Shown: one piece after another, positions 1 to 11,860 of the stretch | How positions within the stretch are numbered: the first letter of the stretch is position 1 | Layout: each line of letters opens with the position of its first letter | NCBI GenBank assembly: GCA_030549205.1 | Contig: JAUKTV010000002.1 | Location: forward strand, 1,922,001-1,986,000 | Direction of reading: 5' to 3' | Source: Apiosordaria backusii | Lineage: Eukaryota; Ascomycota; Sordariomycetes; Sordariales; Lasiosphaeriaceae | Length of the DNA stretch: 64,000 nt | Made by a program: the position numbers and the translations under genes | The notes under the pieces: model-generated | What the model was told of the DNA's origin: nothing | Database searches by the model: none | The model's input: the letters and a program-made list of their open reading frames with translations, nothing else

Positions 1-2040
1 GAAAATTGAACTCAGACAGGAACTCTGACCACCTGCCTTGCCTGGCATTGAGGACCTTGGTAGTAGTAAAATACTTCAAGTTTTTGTGATCCGTGTAGAC
101 CTGGACCTCATAGTTGGTTCCGCTGAGGTATGGCCTCCATTCCTCAAAAGCCTCGATGATGGCAAGCAGCTCCTTGTCGTGGATGGGGTAGTTCTTGCGT
201 GGTCCCTCTAGCTTCTTCGAAAAGAATGCTACCGGGTGCAACTTCCCGTCCTGGTCTCGTTGTCCTAGCTGTCCTCCTATGGCGTAGTCGGAAGCGTCTG
301 TCTCAACTTCGAAGGGTCGTCCTGGATCCGGAAGCTTGAGTACTGGGTCTGCCGTAATGGCGTTCTTGATGGCTTGAAAGGCTTCCTCCTGTTCTTCTTT
401 CCACTTGAACTCGGCGTCCTTTTTGGTGAGGTCGTTCAATGGTTTTGCAATGGCGCCGTAGTTCCGTATGAACATTCGATAGAAATTGGTGAACCCCAGA
501 AACTCTCGAATCCTCGTCTTCAGCTGTTCGGGTGTTTCTCCCTGAGGTCTCGGCCAGTTCTTGACTGCCGCGATCTTCCCTGGTTCCATTCGCACTTCTC
601 CCGGCGAGATCAGATACCCGAGATAGACCGTTTCCTGCACATGGAACTCGCTCTTGTCCTTGTTGACCGATAGTCCTGCTCCATGTAGCGCGTCCAAAAT
701 TTCCTTGACGTGCTGTTTGTGTTCTTCCAGAGTGCGTGAGTAGATGAGAACGTCGTCGAGGTAGCAAACTGCTGTTTTGTCGAGATACTGGCGAATCGTG
801 TGATCAACGAGGGCCTGGAAGGTTGCTGGTGCATTTGTGAGCCCGAACGGCATAACGAGATACTCGAAATGCCCGTAAGGTGTGCGAAAAGCCGTCTTCC
901 ATTCGTCTCCCTCCTTGATTCGTATGTGCGCGTACCCGACTGGCATATCAAGCCTGGTGAACCATCGTGCCCCTGACAGTTGACTTCGCAGCCGCGAAAT
1001 CAGCGGTAGTGGGTAACCGTTCTTCACCGTTTCCTGATTCAGCTGTCGATAATCCACACACAGTCGTGGACTCCCATCCTTCTTCGGCACGAAGAAAACA
1101 GGATATCCAGCTGGCGATGTGGATGGTCTGATGTGTCCTCTCTTGAGATTCTCGTCCAAATACTTCCGCAACTCCTCACTCTGTTTGTCGTTGGTGTGGT
1201 AGACCTGAAAAAGCTTGAGTTTTGCTCCGTCTTTGAGCTTGATTTCGTGGTCCCATGGTCCCCTATCCGGTAGACCCTGAAGGTGTTTTGCTGTGAACGC
1301 CGGATGCCCTTGATATTCCGGCGGTACCTCCTTTTTCTCGCTTTTCTTCAAGTTGTTGTAATAAGCGTATTTGTCCTTCATTGCTGCCGCAATCTCCACC
1401 AACGCAACTGTTCCTACCAACCCTACTTCTTCGATCTTGCCGCCTGTGTCGATCGAGTACACCAATATTTCTCGTGTCTCTTGCGGTGGTGCCGTGGAGG
1501 GTGCTTGTCTTGCACTCTGCTCCTGCCGTGCTCCTGATCTCCCATCGTTGGTTGGATACTCCCGATATGTCCTCGGTCGTAGGTGGCCACCATCCTTCCA
1601 ACGGATGTCTGGGTCGTAGTCCTCGTGCCATGGCTGCCCTAGGATCATGTCCTTCTCTGGCCCCATATCCACGATGTCGAAAATCACTGTCGTTGTTTTT
1701 CCTGACACTGTGATGTCCAGTGGCAACGTCTCTCTGGTTACCAACTGTGTAGGGAAGGGTCCCTTCATGACGACCTCTTCCTCCTTCTTTTTCCATGGAA
1801 CCCGGGCTTGTTGCACAAATCTTGGTGAAATCAAGTCCGCTTCTGCTCCACTGTCCACGAGTGCTTGCGTTTGGAAACCCTTCCAACGCGCTGCTACTCG
1901 CAATCTTTTGTCTTTCATGCCCCTCCTCTGTACAGCAGCGACCTCGCTGATGTGTAGCTCGTGGTCCTTTAGAGGTTTGCGGCCTCCGCGAAAGGCCGTG
2001 GCCCTTTTCCCGACTGTTGTTGAGCCTCCAGAGCGTCCTC
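1..2040 (-). CDS. pol: Gypsy retrotransposon Pol: protease, reverse transcriptase, RNase H (partial)
   Basis: One uninterrupted minus-strand frame from about 2040 to the window edge. In order it carries an aspartic protease (ALVDSGAEADLIS; the catalytic DSGA is at about 1844-1855), the RT entry region (SPAGYPVFFVPKKDGSPRLC, VDYRQLNQ), the palm (TAFRTPYGHFEYLVMPFGL) with catalytic YLDD at 752-763 followed by VLIYS, and RNase H (VETDASDYAIGGQL, then FFSKKLEGPRKNYPIHDKEL). Integrase would lie left of base 1. The frame is -1 relative to gag and overlaps its end, so expression should need -1 frameshifting or a similar mechanism. No X-XXY-YYZ heptamer is visible at the gag stop. No disabling mutation is seen in the part present. 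Confidence 0.92.
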
Positions 2041-4101
2041 CTTCGCCGAACTGTCCAGCAGCTCGAAACCGGCTAACCATTGTCGTTGGGCCTCTTTCCA
2101 TTCCTCGCTGTCAGATGGGCGTTCATCTATCCCATAGGCTTCCCCCCATGTAGTATTTCTCTCCGCGTGGTACGCCCGCACCTTCATTCTCAAGTGAAGT
2201 GCGCAATCCTTGCTTGGGCAATAAGCCATGTCCTTATCGAGGTTATTCACGCAGCATCGGGCTTCTCTTGGCCAAAACTGAATGACCTGTCGAATATTGT
2301 CGGGTCGAACCGGGTCTCCTTGTCTCCACAAGAAGTAGTCGTTTAATTCCTCGTCCGGAGCTCCCCATCTTGCGAGTGTCCCCGATACTGGTGCTGGTTG
2401 TCCTGTCTGGGTAACCTCCCTGATCGGCCAATGCCTGTTAAGGGCTTTCGACTGGTAGTGTTCCGCGCATCCGTGAGCGATGCACTGGAACCATGGCACT
2501 CTCCTGTGCTCTGGGTGTCTTGGGTGAACCTGTGGTGTGTCTCCTTCGCAAGGAATATACCACCTGTGAGCTGGGATCTCTCCTGGCGCCAGTGCGAGTC
2601 CCACGCTGGCCACTGGTCGCGTCGCCCAGAACTCATCCCAAGTCTCTCCGTACTCGTTGAGCCGCATAAGGCCTCCAACGAACTCTTCCTCCGGAATGAT
2701 CCAGTGTTCATCGCCCTGCCTGAGCTGTGCAAGCGGTGGGTTGTCGGTCGTGGCTTGCGCCACCTTGTCCTCGAGGTCGCGGTAGTGTTGTTCAATCGCT
2801 TCTCGCTGGTTCCGAAGTTCTTCCACCCCTTCCTCGAGTCTTTGAACTCGTTCCCTGGCCTGTTGTAGAGTTGTTTCTGTGGTCGAGTCCTGAGTGTTGG
2901 TTGTACCCGTGGCGAAAACTCGTCCCAATCGTTGTAAGGTTTCCCCAGAGGGTCCCGGAGCAGTGCTCTCTTGTTGCCCAGCGGCTCCTCCGACCGGTCG
3001 TTCCTGTCCCACGACGAGGTCCTCCCCCTCCGAGTCAACCGTTAACTCTCCTTCCTGGGCCTCATACCCGTAATCGCTGTCGGTGTAGTCGTCCGCTGAG
3101 TCCAGGAATCCATCGTTGCCGTACTCAATGCTTGAGATCTCCACGATGCGTCGGGATGTCGTAGCTGCCGCCACCTCCTTCCCTTTCCACTTGAGTTGCT
3201 TGGGCGCCCGACAGTCTCTCTTAAAATGCCCGATCTTCCCGCAGTTGAAGCATTTGACATCGTTCTTCCCTTTGAACTGCCTCTGAGCTGCGTCAATTTC
3301 CATAGGTCCCGCGTGAGTGGTTCCAGACACGCTCGTGGTGTAGCGTTTCCTCTTGTCGTTGGCTCGGTAGCCTCCAGAGCCACGGTGCTGTCCTGGGTTT
3401 GCACGCGTTCCTCTTTTCTCCATCCGGCGTTGGAACTGCCGGTCGTCGATACGAATGGCTGTAGCGATGTACTTGTCGATGGTGTCCGGTCTCTCTTCTT
3501 TGTATAGTTCGTCCTTCACCTCGTCCTTGAGTCCGTTGTAGAAAAGCTGCATCAAGCCTTCGTCATTGATCTCGCTGCGCAGGGCGTCGGTCTTGAAGGT
3601 GGCAGCATAGTCAGCTGCCGACCGGGTTTGGCGCAAGTTGGCGAGTCTCTCCTGGGCTCGGCGAGCTTCATCGTACTCTCCGAAGACTTCCTTGATGCGG
3701 GTTTCGAACTTCTTGAAGGTCTCGAAGCATTCCCTAGTGATATCCTTCCTGATGCCTGCGTCGTCGTTCTCGTAATAGTCGTCCAGGATGGGCTCAAACC
3801 ACGCAAGAGCCTTGTCCTTGAGTCGAGATGCCGCATAGGTGACCTTGGACTCCTCGTCAGGGAAACGAGTGGGATAGTACCGAAAATAGGTCTTGAGCTG
3901 GATCAGGAACCCTCCCAGCTCCCCTTTTCCGCCACCATAGCGTTCGGGGGCCTCGATCTTGGCCAGCTGGCTACCGCGGTGATCCAGGTGACCAACGGCG
4001 ACGACTTGGTCCTGGGTCTGTTGAACCGCATCCTCGAGCTCCTTGACGCGAGCGTTGAGTCGGGCCAGAATGGCTTGGGGGCTTTCTTTGTTGTCCGCCA
4101 T
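1969..4101 (-). CDS. gag: Gypsy retrotransposon Gag polyprotein with CCHC zinc knuckle
   Basis: This is the Gag of a Ty3/gypsy element, 710 residues if translation starts at the ATG at 4099-4101 (MADNKESPQ). The frame is open slightly further upstream, but only through non-ATG codons. The N-terminal half has the usual retrotransposon capsid core, with WFEP, a run of charged helices and FYNGLKDEVKDELY. A zinc knuckle C-F-N-C-x4-H-x4-C follows at 3211-3252. The C-terminal third is unusually long and acidic, with a coiled-coil stretch (LQQARERVQRLEEGVEELRN) and Cys-rich patches (CCVNNL, YCPSKDCALH) that I do not recognise. It ends at TAA 1969-1971, while pol is open in another frame across that stop. 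Capsid assembly and RNA packaging follow from the family; the role of the long tail is unknown. Confidence 0.9.
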   Translation of the reverse strand: MADNKESPQAILARLNARVKELEDAVQQTQDQVVAVGHLDHRGSQLAKIEAPERYGGGKGELGGFLIQLKTYFRYYPTRFPDEESKVTYAASRLKDKALAWFEPILDDYYENDDAGIRKDITRECFETFKKFETRIKEVFGEYDEARRAQERLANLRQTRSAADYAATFKTDALRSEINDEGLMQLFYNGLKDEVKDELYKEERPDTIDKYIATAIRIDDRQFQRRMEKRGTRANPGQHRGSGGYRANDKRKRYTTSVSGTTHAGPMEIDAAQRQFKGKNDVKCFNCGKIGHFKRDCRAPKQLKWKGKEVAAATTSRRIVEISSIEYGNDGFLDSADDYTDSDYGYEAQEGELTVDSEGEDLVVGQERPVGGAAGQQESTAPGPSGETLQRLGRVFATGTTNTQDSTTETTLQQARERVQRLEEGVEELRNQREAIEQHYRDLEDKVAQATTDNPPLAQLRQGDEHWIIPEEEFVGGLMRLNEYGETWDEFWATRPVASVGLALAPGEIPAHRWYIPCEGDTPQVHPRHPEHRRVPWFQCIAHGCAEHYQSKALNRHWPIREVTQTGQPAPVSGTLARWGAPDEELNDYFLWRQGDPVRPDNIRQVIQFWPREARCCVNNLDKDMAYCPSKDCALHLRMKVRAYHAERNTTWGEAYGIDERPSDSEEWKEAQRQWLAGFELLDSSAKEDALEAQQQSGKGPRPFAEAANL

Positions 4102-4154
4102 GGTGATGGGTACCTTCAACTTATCCGTGACAGAGTTGAAGTGAGTATGCAACG

Positions 4155-4579
4155 TGTGACGAACCCCTGATCAGAACCTCTGAAAGGGATACACAGTTGA
4201 AGGTAACTTCTGATAATAATGGTTCGGTGCAGCTAAACAGTGCACAACAAGATGTCTCAATGTAAACACAAGATACCGTGGATACAAGCTGTGATTGCAT
4301 ACTGCGGAACTATCTACAAGCTATCTAGTTCCCCCGTATATATAGACCATGAATCCCCAAGTACCTCCGTACCTGGATCACTCCGGCTCACTAGTGATCG
4401 GTGGTGATCCCTCAGAACTCACCATGCTCACCTGGTGAGCCTGGTGATCCGGCTCACCTTTGCCAAGCAGTGAGCCTTGTCCTACCCTGCAGCCCTGCCG
4501 CCGTGTCTCCTTCCTCCGATTGGCAGACATGGCTAGCTGCAGTCTCCACCTGGCCGTGCTATATGGTTGGTCTGTGACA
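4155..4579 (-). repeat. 5' LTR of the gypsy element
   Basis: This 425-bp LTR starts TGTCACAG and ends GGTTCGTCACA in element sense. Its R-U5 part (about 4155-4345) matches the solo LTR at 22333-22734 nearly base for base, including the TATATATA-like box (about 4336-4343) and CAGTATGCAATCACAG. The U3 part differs and is filled with GATCACC/GGTGAGCC-type short palindromes. Confidence 0.9.
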
Positions 4580-5198
4580 TACTAAGAGCGAAGAGGGCTT
4601 TATCTGCAGTATACGACAGTGGCTAGGCACTAAAGGAAGGTAGATTATAAAGGCAATGCCCTGCAATATATAGAAGGTAAATACTGTAATATAGGCTTAT
4701 AAAGTACTGTAAGATATAGTAAACCAGTATATTAAATTGACTTATTAACTAGGAAAATATTACAATAAATAGTTATAAAGGATAAGACCTATTATAGATC
4801 TTTAGCTTTATATTGCTTTTTAAACCTCTCTTTATTTTAAAGCTTAAATGTCTATTAAGTCTACTAATTATAAGGCCTAAATGCCTATTAAGTCTACTAA
4901 TTATAGAGCTTAAATGTCTGTTAAGTCTGTTAATTATAGACTTAGCTAGCTAGTTAAGTCTAACTATTAAATATATTAGCTAAAAGCTATTTATAAAGTA
5001 TAAGACGCTAACGTTTTACCGTTATAATATACTAACTGTTTAAAGCTTTAGGCTACTTTAAAGGTCTAAAGACTACTATAATTGCTATAGTAGAGTATTA
5101 GTAAGCACTGTAATTTTAAGCTATTAATTATTATTAGCCCTATAGGTTATAGGCTAAAATACATTATAAAGTCTATAATTAAATACTATATTTTAATA
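4580..5198 (-). repeat. Truncated 3' LTR of copia copy 2
   Basis: Reverse-complement match to the 679-bp copia LTR at 11861-12539. About 60 bp of its end are missing because the gypsy element inserted there. The purine-rich tract normally next to a 3' LTR is seen as CCTCCTC at 5199-5205 (AAAGGGGG in copy 1). It includes three tandem units of about 34 bp around 4843-4940 based on AAGTCTACTAATTATA. Confidence 0.85.
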
Positions 5199-6085
5199 CC
5201 TCCTCTATAATTATAGTATATAGTACTAATTAAAAAGGCTTAGAAAGGTTTAATAGTAAAATAAAGGTATTAAATAGCGCTATAGGTAAGGCTTTAATAA
5301 GACCGTTAGTAGGCATCTCCTTTATAAGGAAGTAAGTTATAGTAATAATTCTAATAAATATAGCCTCTTTAACCCTCTAAAATCGAATTAAAGTATATTT
5401 AATTCGGCGATTGTACTTATTACTATAAGCAATAGCAATAGAGCCTTTATTATTATATAATAGAAAGGTAGGGCTTATAATAAGCCTGGAAATTTCCTAA
5501 AAAAGACCCCTAAGCTATATAGCTTCCTTAAAGCCTTTAATAAGCCTAGTATATTCGGCCTTTAAAGTACTAAAAGACATAGTAAATGCTTTCTTAAATT
5601 TCTAGTTAATAGGTCCTTTAGTTAAAGTAAATAATTAACTGTAAGTAGATTTAGCACTTTCCTTATATTTAGCCCAGTTACTATTAATAAAGCCAATAGG
5701 CTTTAAGTTACTATTAAAGCCATAACTAATAGTACTGTAAATATTAAAATAAAGATAGGAAAGTAGTAATTTTGCAGCTTTTAAATAAGTATTAATAGGC
5801 TATATTAAGTATTATAAAAGCTATTAAATGCTAAAGGCTATGTTAGGCTTAATTTAAACTATAGTATATATCGAAGTACTAATTAATTATCGATATAGGT
5901 ACTAATTAGAGGGGCTTATAGAGGTTCTAGGCCTATTACCTTTGCCTATAATTCTAAGGCTTAATAGAAGAGAAATTAACTTAATACTGATTTTAAAGTA
6001 CTTAACTACCTTTATAATATAGGCCTTTTAGTAAATCTAAAGACGCTGTTAAGGCCTATTGTATTTAATTTAAACATTAAGAAAG

Positions 6086-6764
6086 TGTTAAAATATAGCA
6101 CTTAGTTATAGACTTTATAGTATATTTTAGCCTATAACCTATAGGGCTAATAACAACCAATAGCTTGGAATTACAGTGCTTACTAACATTCTACTATAGT
6201 AATCGCAGTAGTCTTTAGACCTCTAAAGTAGCCTAAAGTCCCGGACAGTTAATATACTATAATAGTAAAACATTAGTACCTTATACTTTATAAACAGTTT
6301 TTAGTTAGTACATTTAATAGTTAGACTTAGCCGGCTAGCTAAGTTTATAGCTAGTAAACTTAATAAGTATTTAAGCCCTATAGTTTGTAGACTTAATAGA
6401 CATTTAGGCCCTATAGTTAGTAGACTTAATAGGCATTCGGGCCTTAAAATAAAGAAAGGTTTAGAAAGTAATATAGGGCTAAAGACCTATAATAAGTTTT
6501 GTCTTTTATAACTATTTACTATAATATTTTCCTAATTAATAAGTCAATTTAATATACTAATTTACTATATCTTATAATATCTTATAAGCCTATATTATAG
6601 TATTTACCTTCTATATATTATAGGGCATTGTCTCTATAATCTATCTTCCTTTAATATTTAATTACTATTATATACTATAAATAAAGCCCTCTTTACTTTT
6701 AATATTCTATACTGTTTCCTATATAAGTCTATATCTATAGGCCTATAAGATATCTATTTTAATA
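6086..6764 (+). repeat. 5' LTR of copia copy 1
   Basis: Starts TGTTAAAATATAGCACTT and ends TTTTAATA, where its partner ends CTCAACA. RIP-type C-to-T changes separate the two ends. It contains three tandem units of about 34 bp (around 6345-6445), each with a TAGACTTAATAGGCATT core. Confidence 0.92.
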
Positions 6765-6779
6765 GATTATAAGCTTAAG

Positions 6780-9700
6780 CTTATATTGCCTAAGTAAATT
6801 TCTTTATTTTATAGCCTTTATAATAATACCTATCCTATAAGCCCTATTTATTTTAAGCTATTAAAGACTTAAGAAATAGCGTTTTAATACTTTTAACAGT
6901 ACTTTTACTTCCTTTTTAAGCGCTAAAGACCTAAGAAATAGTATTTTAGTACTTTTAATAGTACTTTTACTTTCCTTTTAAGCGTTAAAGACCTAAAAAA
7001 TAATATTTTAGCATTTTTAATAATACTTTTACTTCCCTTTTAAGCCTTCGACTTTCTTTATTATAGAAGATAAAGATATATATAACTTCTTTATAAGCTT
7101 TAAAGTTTTAAAGACCTTTGGCTTTTTATTAACTTCTAACCTTTTTAAAGGCCTTAACTTTACTTAGTACTTTTAGTAACTATAGAATAATTTTATAGTT
7201 ATCTTTAATAGTAAGATTAAGGCCGCTATAGTAGGTTTTATTAATTAAATTAAAGTTTTAAATATTAAAATTAACTAAGTTAATACCTATATTGACAATT
7301 TTAATACTTACCTTTTACCGAAATATACTACTTTAAATTTCTTTAAGTCTTCTTTTAAACTTTCTATAGACCTATCTATACTATCTTTATTTTCAATTAC
7401 TTTAGCTTATATAGGTCTATTAGCCCCTATTACTATACTTATTATAGTACTTTCTTTAAGTTAAACTATCTAAAAGACTATTATACTTTTAGTAAAGGAT
7501 TTTAATAAATAAGTCCTTTACTTTATTAAAGAATAAAAGCTTTTAGGTTTTAAAAACTGGCGCTTTTAATATTAAGCTTTTACTATTTAAATAAAGGTTT
7601 TAAGCCTTTTTAAGTTTATAAATAAGCCTAAGTTAATTACTAATTTACTAAACGATAATTTAAAAGCCTTCTTTCTTTTTACTATTCGGAATACTTTATA
7701 AATAAGCCTACTATTTACTATTAAAGTTAAAAACTTCTTAGCGACCCTTTTTTAGTAATTATAAGCTTAATATACCTTTATTTAAGCTGTCTTTTAAAAT
7801 AAGCTTTATAGGGCTTACTATACTATTAAATTCGATAGTTTATTAAAAGTGGTTAAATATAATGTTAAGTTTAATACCTTTATTATAAGGCTTTAAGGCT
7901 TAAGTATTATAATTTAACTTATTAATTAAGTTAATTACTATTTAAGTTTATTAAAAGGTAGTTTTTTACTATAGTATAAATACTTTAGAGCTTTAATTTA
8001 TTAAAATAAGTATAATTTTAGCTATTTCTATTACCTTATATTAGAATTTTTATAGGGGAAGTTTTTAATTAAAACCTATATTTCTAATACTATAGTTATT
8101 TGAGCTCTTTTTATATTTTATTTTTATATTATCTTTATTAAGGATTTTAAAGCCTTAAAGGCTTTAAATGCCTTTATAGGGAACTTTATAAAGCTTAGGC
8201 TTATTAAAAAGAAGAAAAAGAAAAAAGGGGATAAAAAGAAAGAGGATACTGAAGATTTTGGAAATTTTAAAGAAATTTCTTTTATAATAGGCTTTAACTT
8301 TAATATAGGATTCTATAGTATTAAACCTTTAAAGCTAACTATACTTTATAAATACTATAGCTTTATTAAGTTTATAGTATCTTTATCTTTTAAAGTCTTA
8401 TCTTTTATATTTATTAACTTAATTAACTATACTAACTTAGCTTTAAAAGAAGCTTGGCTTTTTAATATTAGGTTTATAGTCTATATTTATAATAATAAAA
8501 ACCTTTTTACTAACTTTATTAAAGTAAAGGTTAAGCTTTTAATTATAGAAGATAGCTTTATAAGAATTATTAATAAAGGTACTATAAAAGTTTAATTCTT
8601 TATTAGAATTTATAATAATAGGGCCTATTTTTTAACTATTAGCTTTATTAAAACCTTTTTTATTTTTACTTTTCTATTAAATATTATTAATAGAGACTAT
8701 TTATATAGTATTAAAAAAGCTTTATATAGTTAAAAGCTTATTAATAGTAACTGCAATTTTATTACTTTTCTAAATTTTAAAAGATTAAGGTTCTACTTTA
8801 GCTTTAAAGGCTAACCTTAATTAAAAGTATCTTACTAATAGTACTTTAGTAATTACCTTACTTTCTTTAAAGCCTTTAAAGCTTTTAAAATTTTAAAAGG
8901 AGTTTTCTTTAAAACTTCTAACTTTTTAAAGGAAGATAGGTTTTTTAAAGATCTTAATAAGCCTTTATTAGCCTTAATTTAATTAACTATCCTTTAATAT
9001 ATATAGTTTAAGTATATAGGTCTTAACCTTTTAAAAAAAACCTTTTTTATTATTAAAGGTATATTTAATTTATAAAAGGTTAAGTTTAAAGATTTAGTTT
9101 ATAAAAGCTATAATACTGTAAAAATCCTTTAAAGGCCTTTTAAAAATCCTATTTAAAACCTTTCTTTTACTTTAAGTTACTTAAAGGGGGATATTATTAC
9201 TATTAAGCTTATTTTACTATTAAAGAAGCTTTATAGTTTAGTTATAATAAATTAAAAGACCTATTTCCAATTTTTTAAGCTATTAACTATTGAAAATAAT
9301 ACTATTATAGTACTTTATTTACTATTTAAAGGCCTAAATAATACCTTTTAATAATACCCTACTTACTTTTATTATAATAGAGGAAAAGAAGCCCTTTCCT
9401 TAAGTACCTACCTTATTAAAAAGGGCATTAGCTTTAGTATATTAAGCTTTAAAACTTTTAATTAAAATAGCTTAGTCGAATACTTTATTAAGGTTATTTT
9501 AGACTGTTTTAAGGCTACTATTTTAACTTTAAGCCTTTCTATTACTTTTTAAAAATATATAGCTATTTTTATAGTAAAAATTATTAACTATATAGTTTAA
9601 AGCTTTAGGGATTTTATACCTTACTAAGCTTTCTATAATAAACTATTGCCCTTTTAAGTACTATATTAACTAAACCTTTTAAATTATAAGGCTATAGGTA

Positions 9701-11850
9701 CTAAGGTTATAGTATATATTTTTATTAAAGATTGAACTATAGGTTTTAAACTTACCTTTTAAAGAATTAAAGAAAGATTTATAGCTATTTTAGGTTATTA
9801 GATCTACTTAGTTTACTTAAGCTTAAATAAAGTTATTAAAACTAGCTTTATTAAGTTCTATAAAGACCTATTGGCTTAGATTATAAGTCCTTTAAGTTTT
9901 ATAAGTCTTTTAAAGGTCTTTAACTGCTTTAATAAGTTAAAGGAAGATATTACTATTTAAGTCTTTAAATTCCCTATTTATAGTCCTCCTTTTTTACTAA
10001 TTTTTAATTCTTTAATATTTAAATTATCCTCTATATTACTTACTTAACTGCTACTTAAACTTACAATTCCAATATTTACAGTACCTTCTATTATTATTAA
10101 GATCCTTTTACCTTAAGCCTTATAAAAGTAATATAAAGAATTTATATCTATAAATAATATAGATTATAGTAAGCTTATTTTTTATTTAATTTCCTACTAT
10201 AAAGAATGCTATTTTATAAAGGCCTTAAAGTTTAATACTTTTAAATAAGCTTTAAAATACCTTAAAAAAAAGCAATAGTTATAGGCTATCTTTATTAAAT
10301 TATACTAACTTCTTATTATTAAGACCTTCTATTTTATCTGCCGATCTTAAATTAAAAAGAAGCCTATTATAAGCTATTAGGTTTTTAAAGATAAAAAGAA
10401 TTTATAAGGCATTATAATAAAGTTTAAGGCTTAATTAGTTATTTAAGGTTTTTAATAGGCCTTTAAAATTAATTTTAAACAGACCTATACTTTTACTATA
10501 AGGCCTTTAACTTAAAGAATTATACTGGCCTTTATAACTATATTTAATTAAGATTTAAAGTAAGTAGATTTTATAGGAGCTTTTTTAAACTTAAAGACTG
10601 ATTTTAATATCTATATTGAAATTTTATAGAGACTACTTAAGTTTACCTATAGTAATATTAACGCTATAATACTATTAAAAGTAGCCGGATAGGACCTTAT
10701 TAAAGACTAAGTTATCTTATTAAAAAAATCCTTATATAGTTTAAAGTAAGCTTTTTACTTTTAATAATAGAAAGTCTTTATAATAACTTAGGCCTTAGAT
10801 TTTAAGCCCTTTATTTCTAATATAGCTATCTATTTTTACTTAAACTATAAGATCTTTATTATTAGCTATATTAACAACTGCTTAATTATAGGCTTTAAGC
10901 CTCTATAGTTTTAAGCTTTAAAGAACGTTATAGAGAAGTATTATAATATTGAAGATTTAAGTCCTATCCGCTACTTCCTTAGTATTTAAATTAAATACAA
11001 TAGGCCTTAACAGTACTTTTAGATTTACTAAAAGGCCTATATTATAAAGGTAGTTAAGTACTTTAGAATTAATACTAAATTAACTTTCCTTTTATTAAGC
11101 TTTAGAATTATAAGTAAAGGCAATAGGCCTAGAATTTTTGTAAGCTCTTTTAATTAGTACCTATATTAATAACTAATTGGTACTTTAATATATACTATAG
11201 TTTAAATTAAGTTTAATATAGCCTTTAGTATTTAGTAGCTTTTACAATATTTAATATAGCCTACTAACATTTATTTAAAAGCTATAAAATTATTACTTTC
11301 CTACTTCTATTTTAATATTTATAGTGCTATTAGTTATAGCTTTAATAGTAATTTAAAGCCTATTGGCTTTACTAATAGTAATTAGGTTAGGTATAAAGAA
11401 AGTGCTAAATCTACTTATAGTTAGCTATTTACCTTAGCTAAAGGACCTATTAACTGTAAATTTAAAAAAGCGTTTACTATATCCTTTAGCACTTTAGAGG
11501 CCGAATATATTAAGCTTATTAAAGGCTTTAAAGAAGCTATATAGTTTAAGGGTCTTTTTTAAGAAATTTCTAAGCTTATTATAGGCTTTACTTTCTTATT
11601 ATATAATAACGAAGGTTCTATTACTATTACTTATAGTAATAAGTATAATCGTTAAATTAAATATACTTTAATTTAATTTTAAAAGGTTAAAGAGGCTATA
11701 TTTATTAAAGTTATTATTATAACTTATCTTTCTATAGAGGAGATGCTTACTAACAGCCTTATTAAAGCCTTACCTATAGTGCTATTTAATACCTTTATTT
11801 TACTATTAAACCTTTTTAAGCCCTTTTAGTCAATACTATATACTACGGTT
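6780..11850 (+). pseudogene. Copia gag-pol relic destroyed by RIP
   Basis: No open frame survives, but conserved blocks can be read between the stops. The RT active site appears as SYINNCLIIG at 10864-10893, where the second and third catalytic-motif residues are Asn, as expected from G-to-A change in the usual Y-V/I-D-D. It is followed by a DLSPIRYFLSI block (about 10958-10990). An RNase H region (about 11376-11560) includes STLEAEYIKLI and AKGPINCK, with TAG codons where Trp is expected, and a terminal SIEEMLTNSLIKALP block (about 11730-11775). This domain order (integrase before RT) and these motifs are those of Ty1/copia. Gag, protease and integrase lie to the left but are too degraded to delimit. 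Confidence 0.85.
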
Positions 11851-11860
11851 ATAAAGGGGG

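Larger units (their letters stand above)
1..4579 (-). mobile_element. Ty3/gypsy LTR retrotransposon, 5' part (continues past the left edge)
   Basis: Read on the minus strand, the element runs 5' LTR (4155-4579), gag (1969-4101), then pol (from about 2040 to beyond base 1). The 3' LTR lies outside the window. Both reading frames are open and GC content is normal, in sharp contrast to the RIP-mutated DNA that begins at 4580, so this is a young insertion. The outer edge of the LTR (TGTCACA in element sense) abuts a truncated copia LTR, so it landed inside that LTR. The first host bases are TACTA (4580-4584), which should recur as the 5-bp target duplication at the unseen end. No plus-strand gene interrupts it; the small plus-strand frames here are shadows. 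Confidence 0.93.

Noticed and set aside
303..1886. Several minus- and plus-strand frames inside the gypsy pol region
   Set aside because: They are off-frame shadows; the true Pol frame is open over the whole stretch and carries protease, RT and RNase H motifs.
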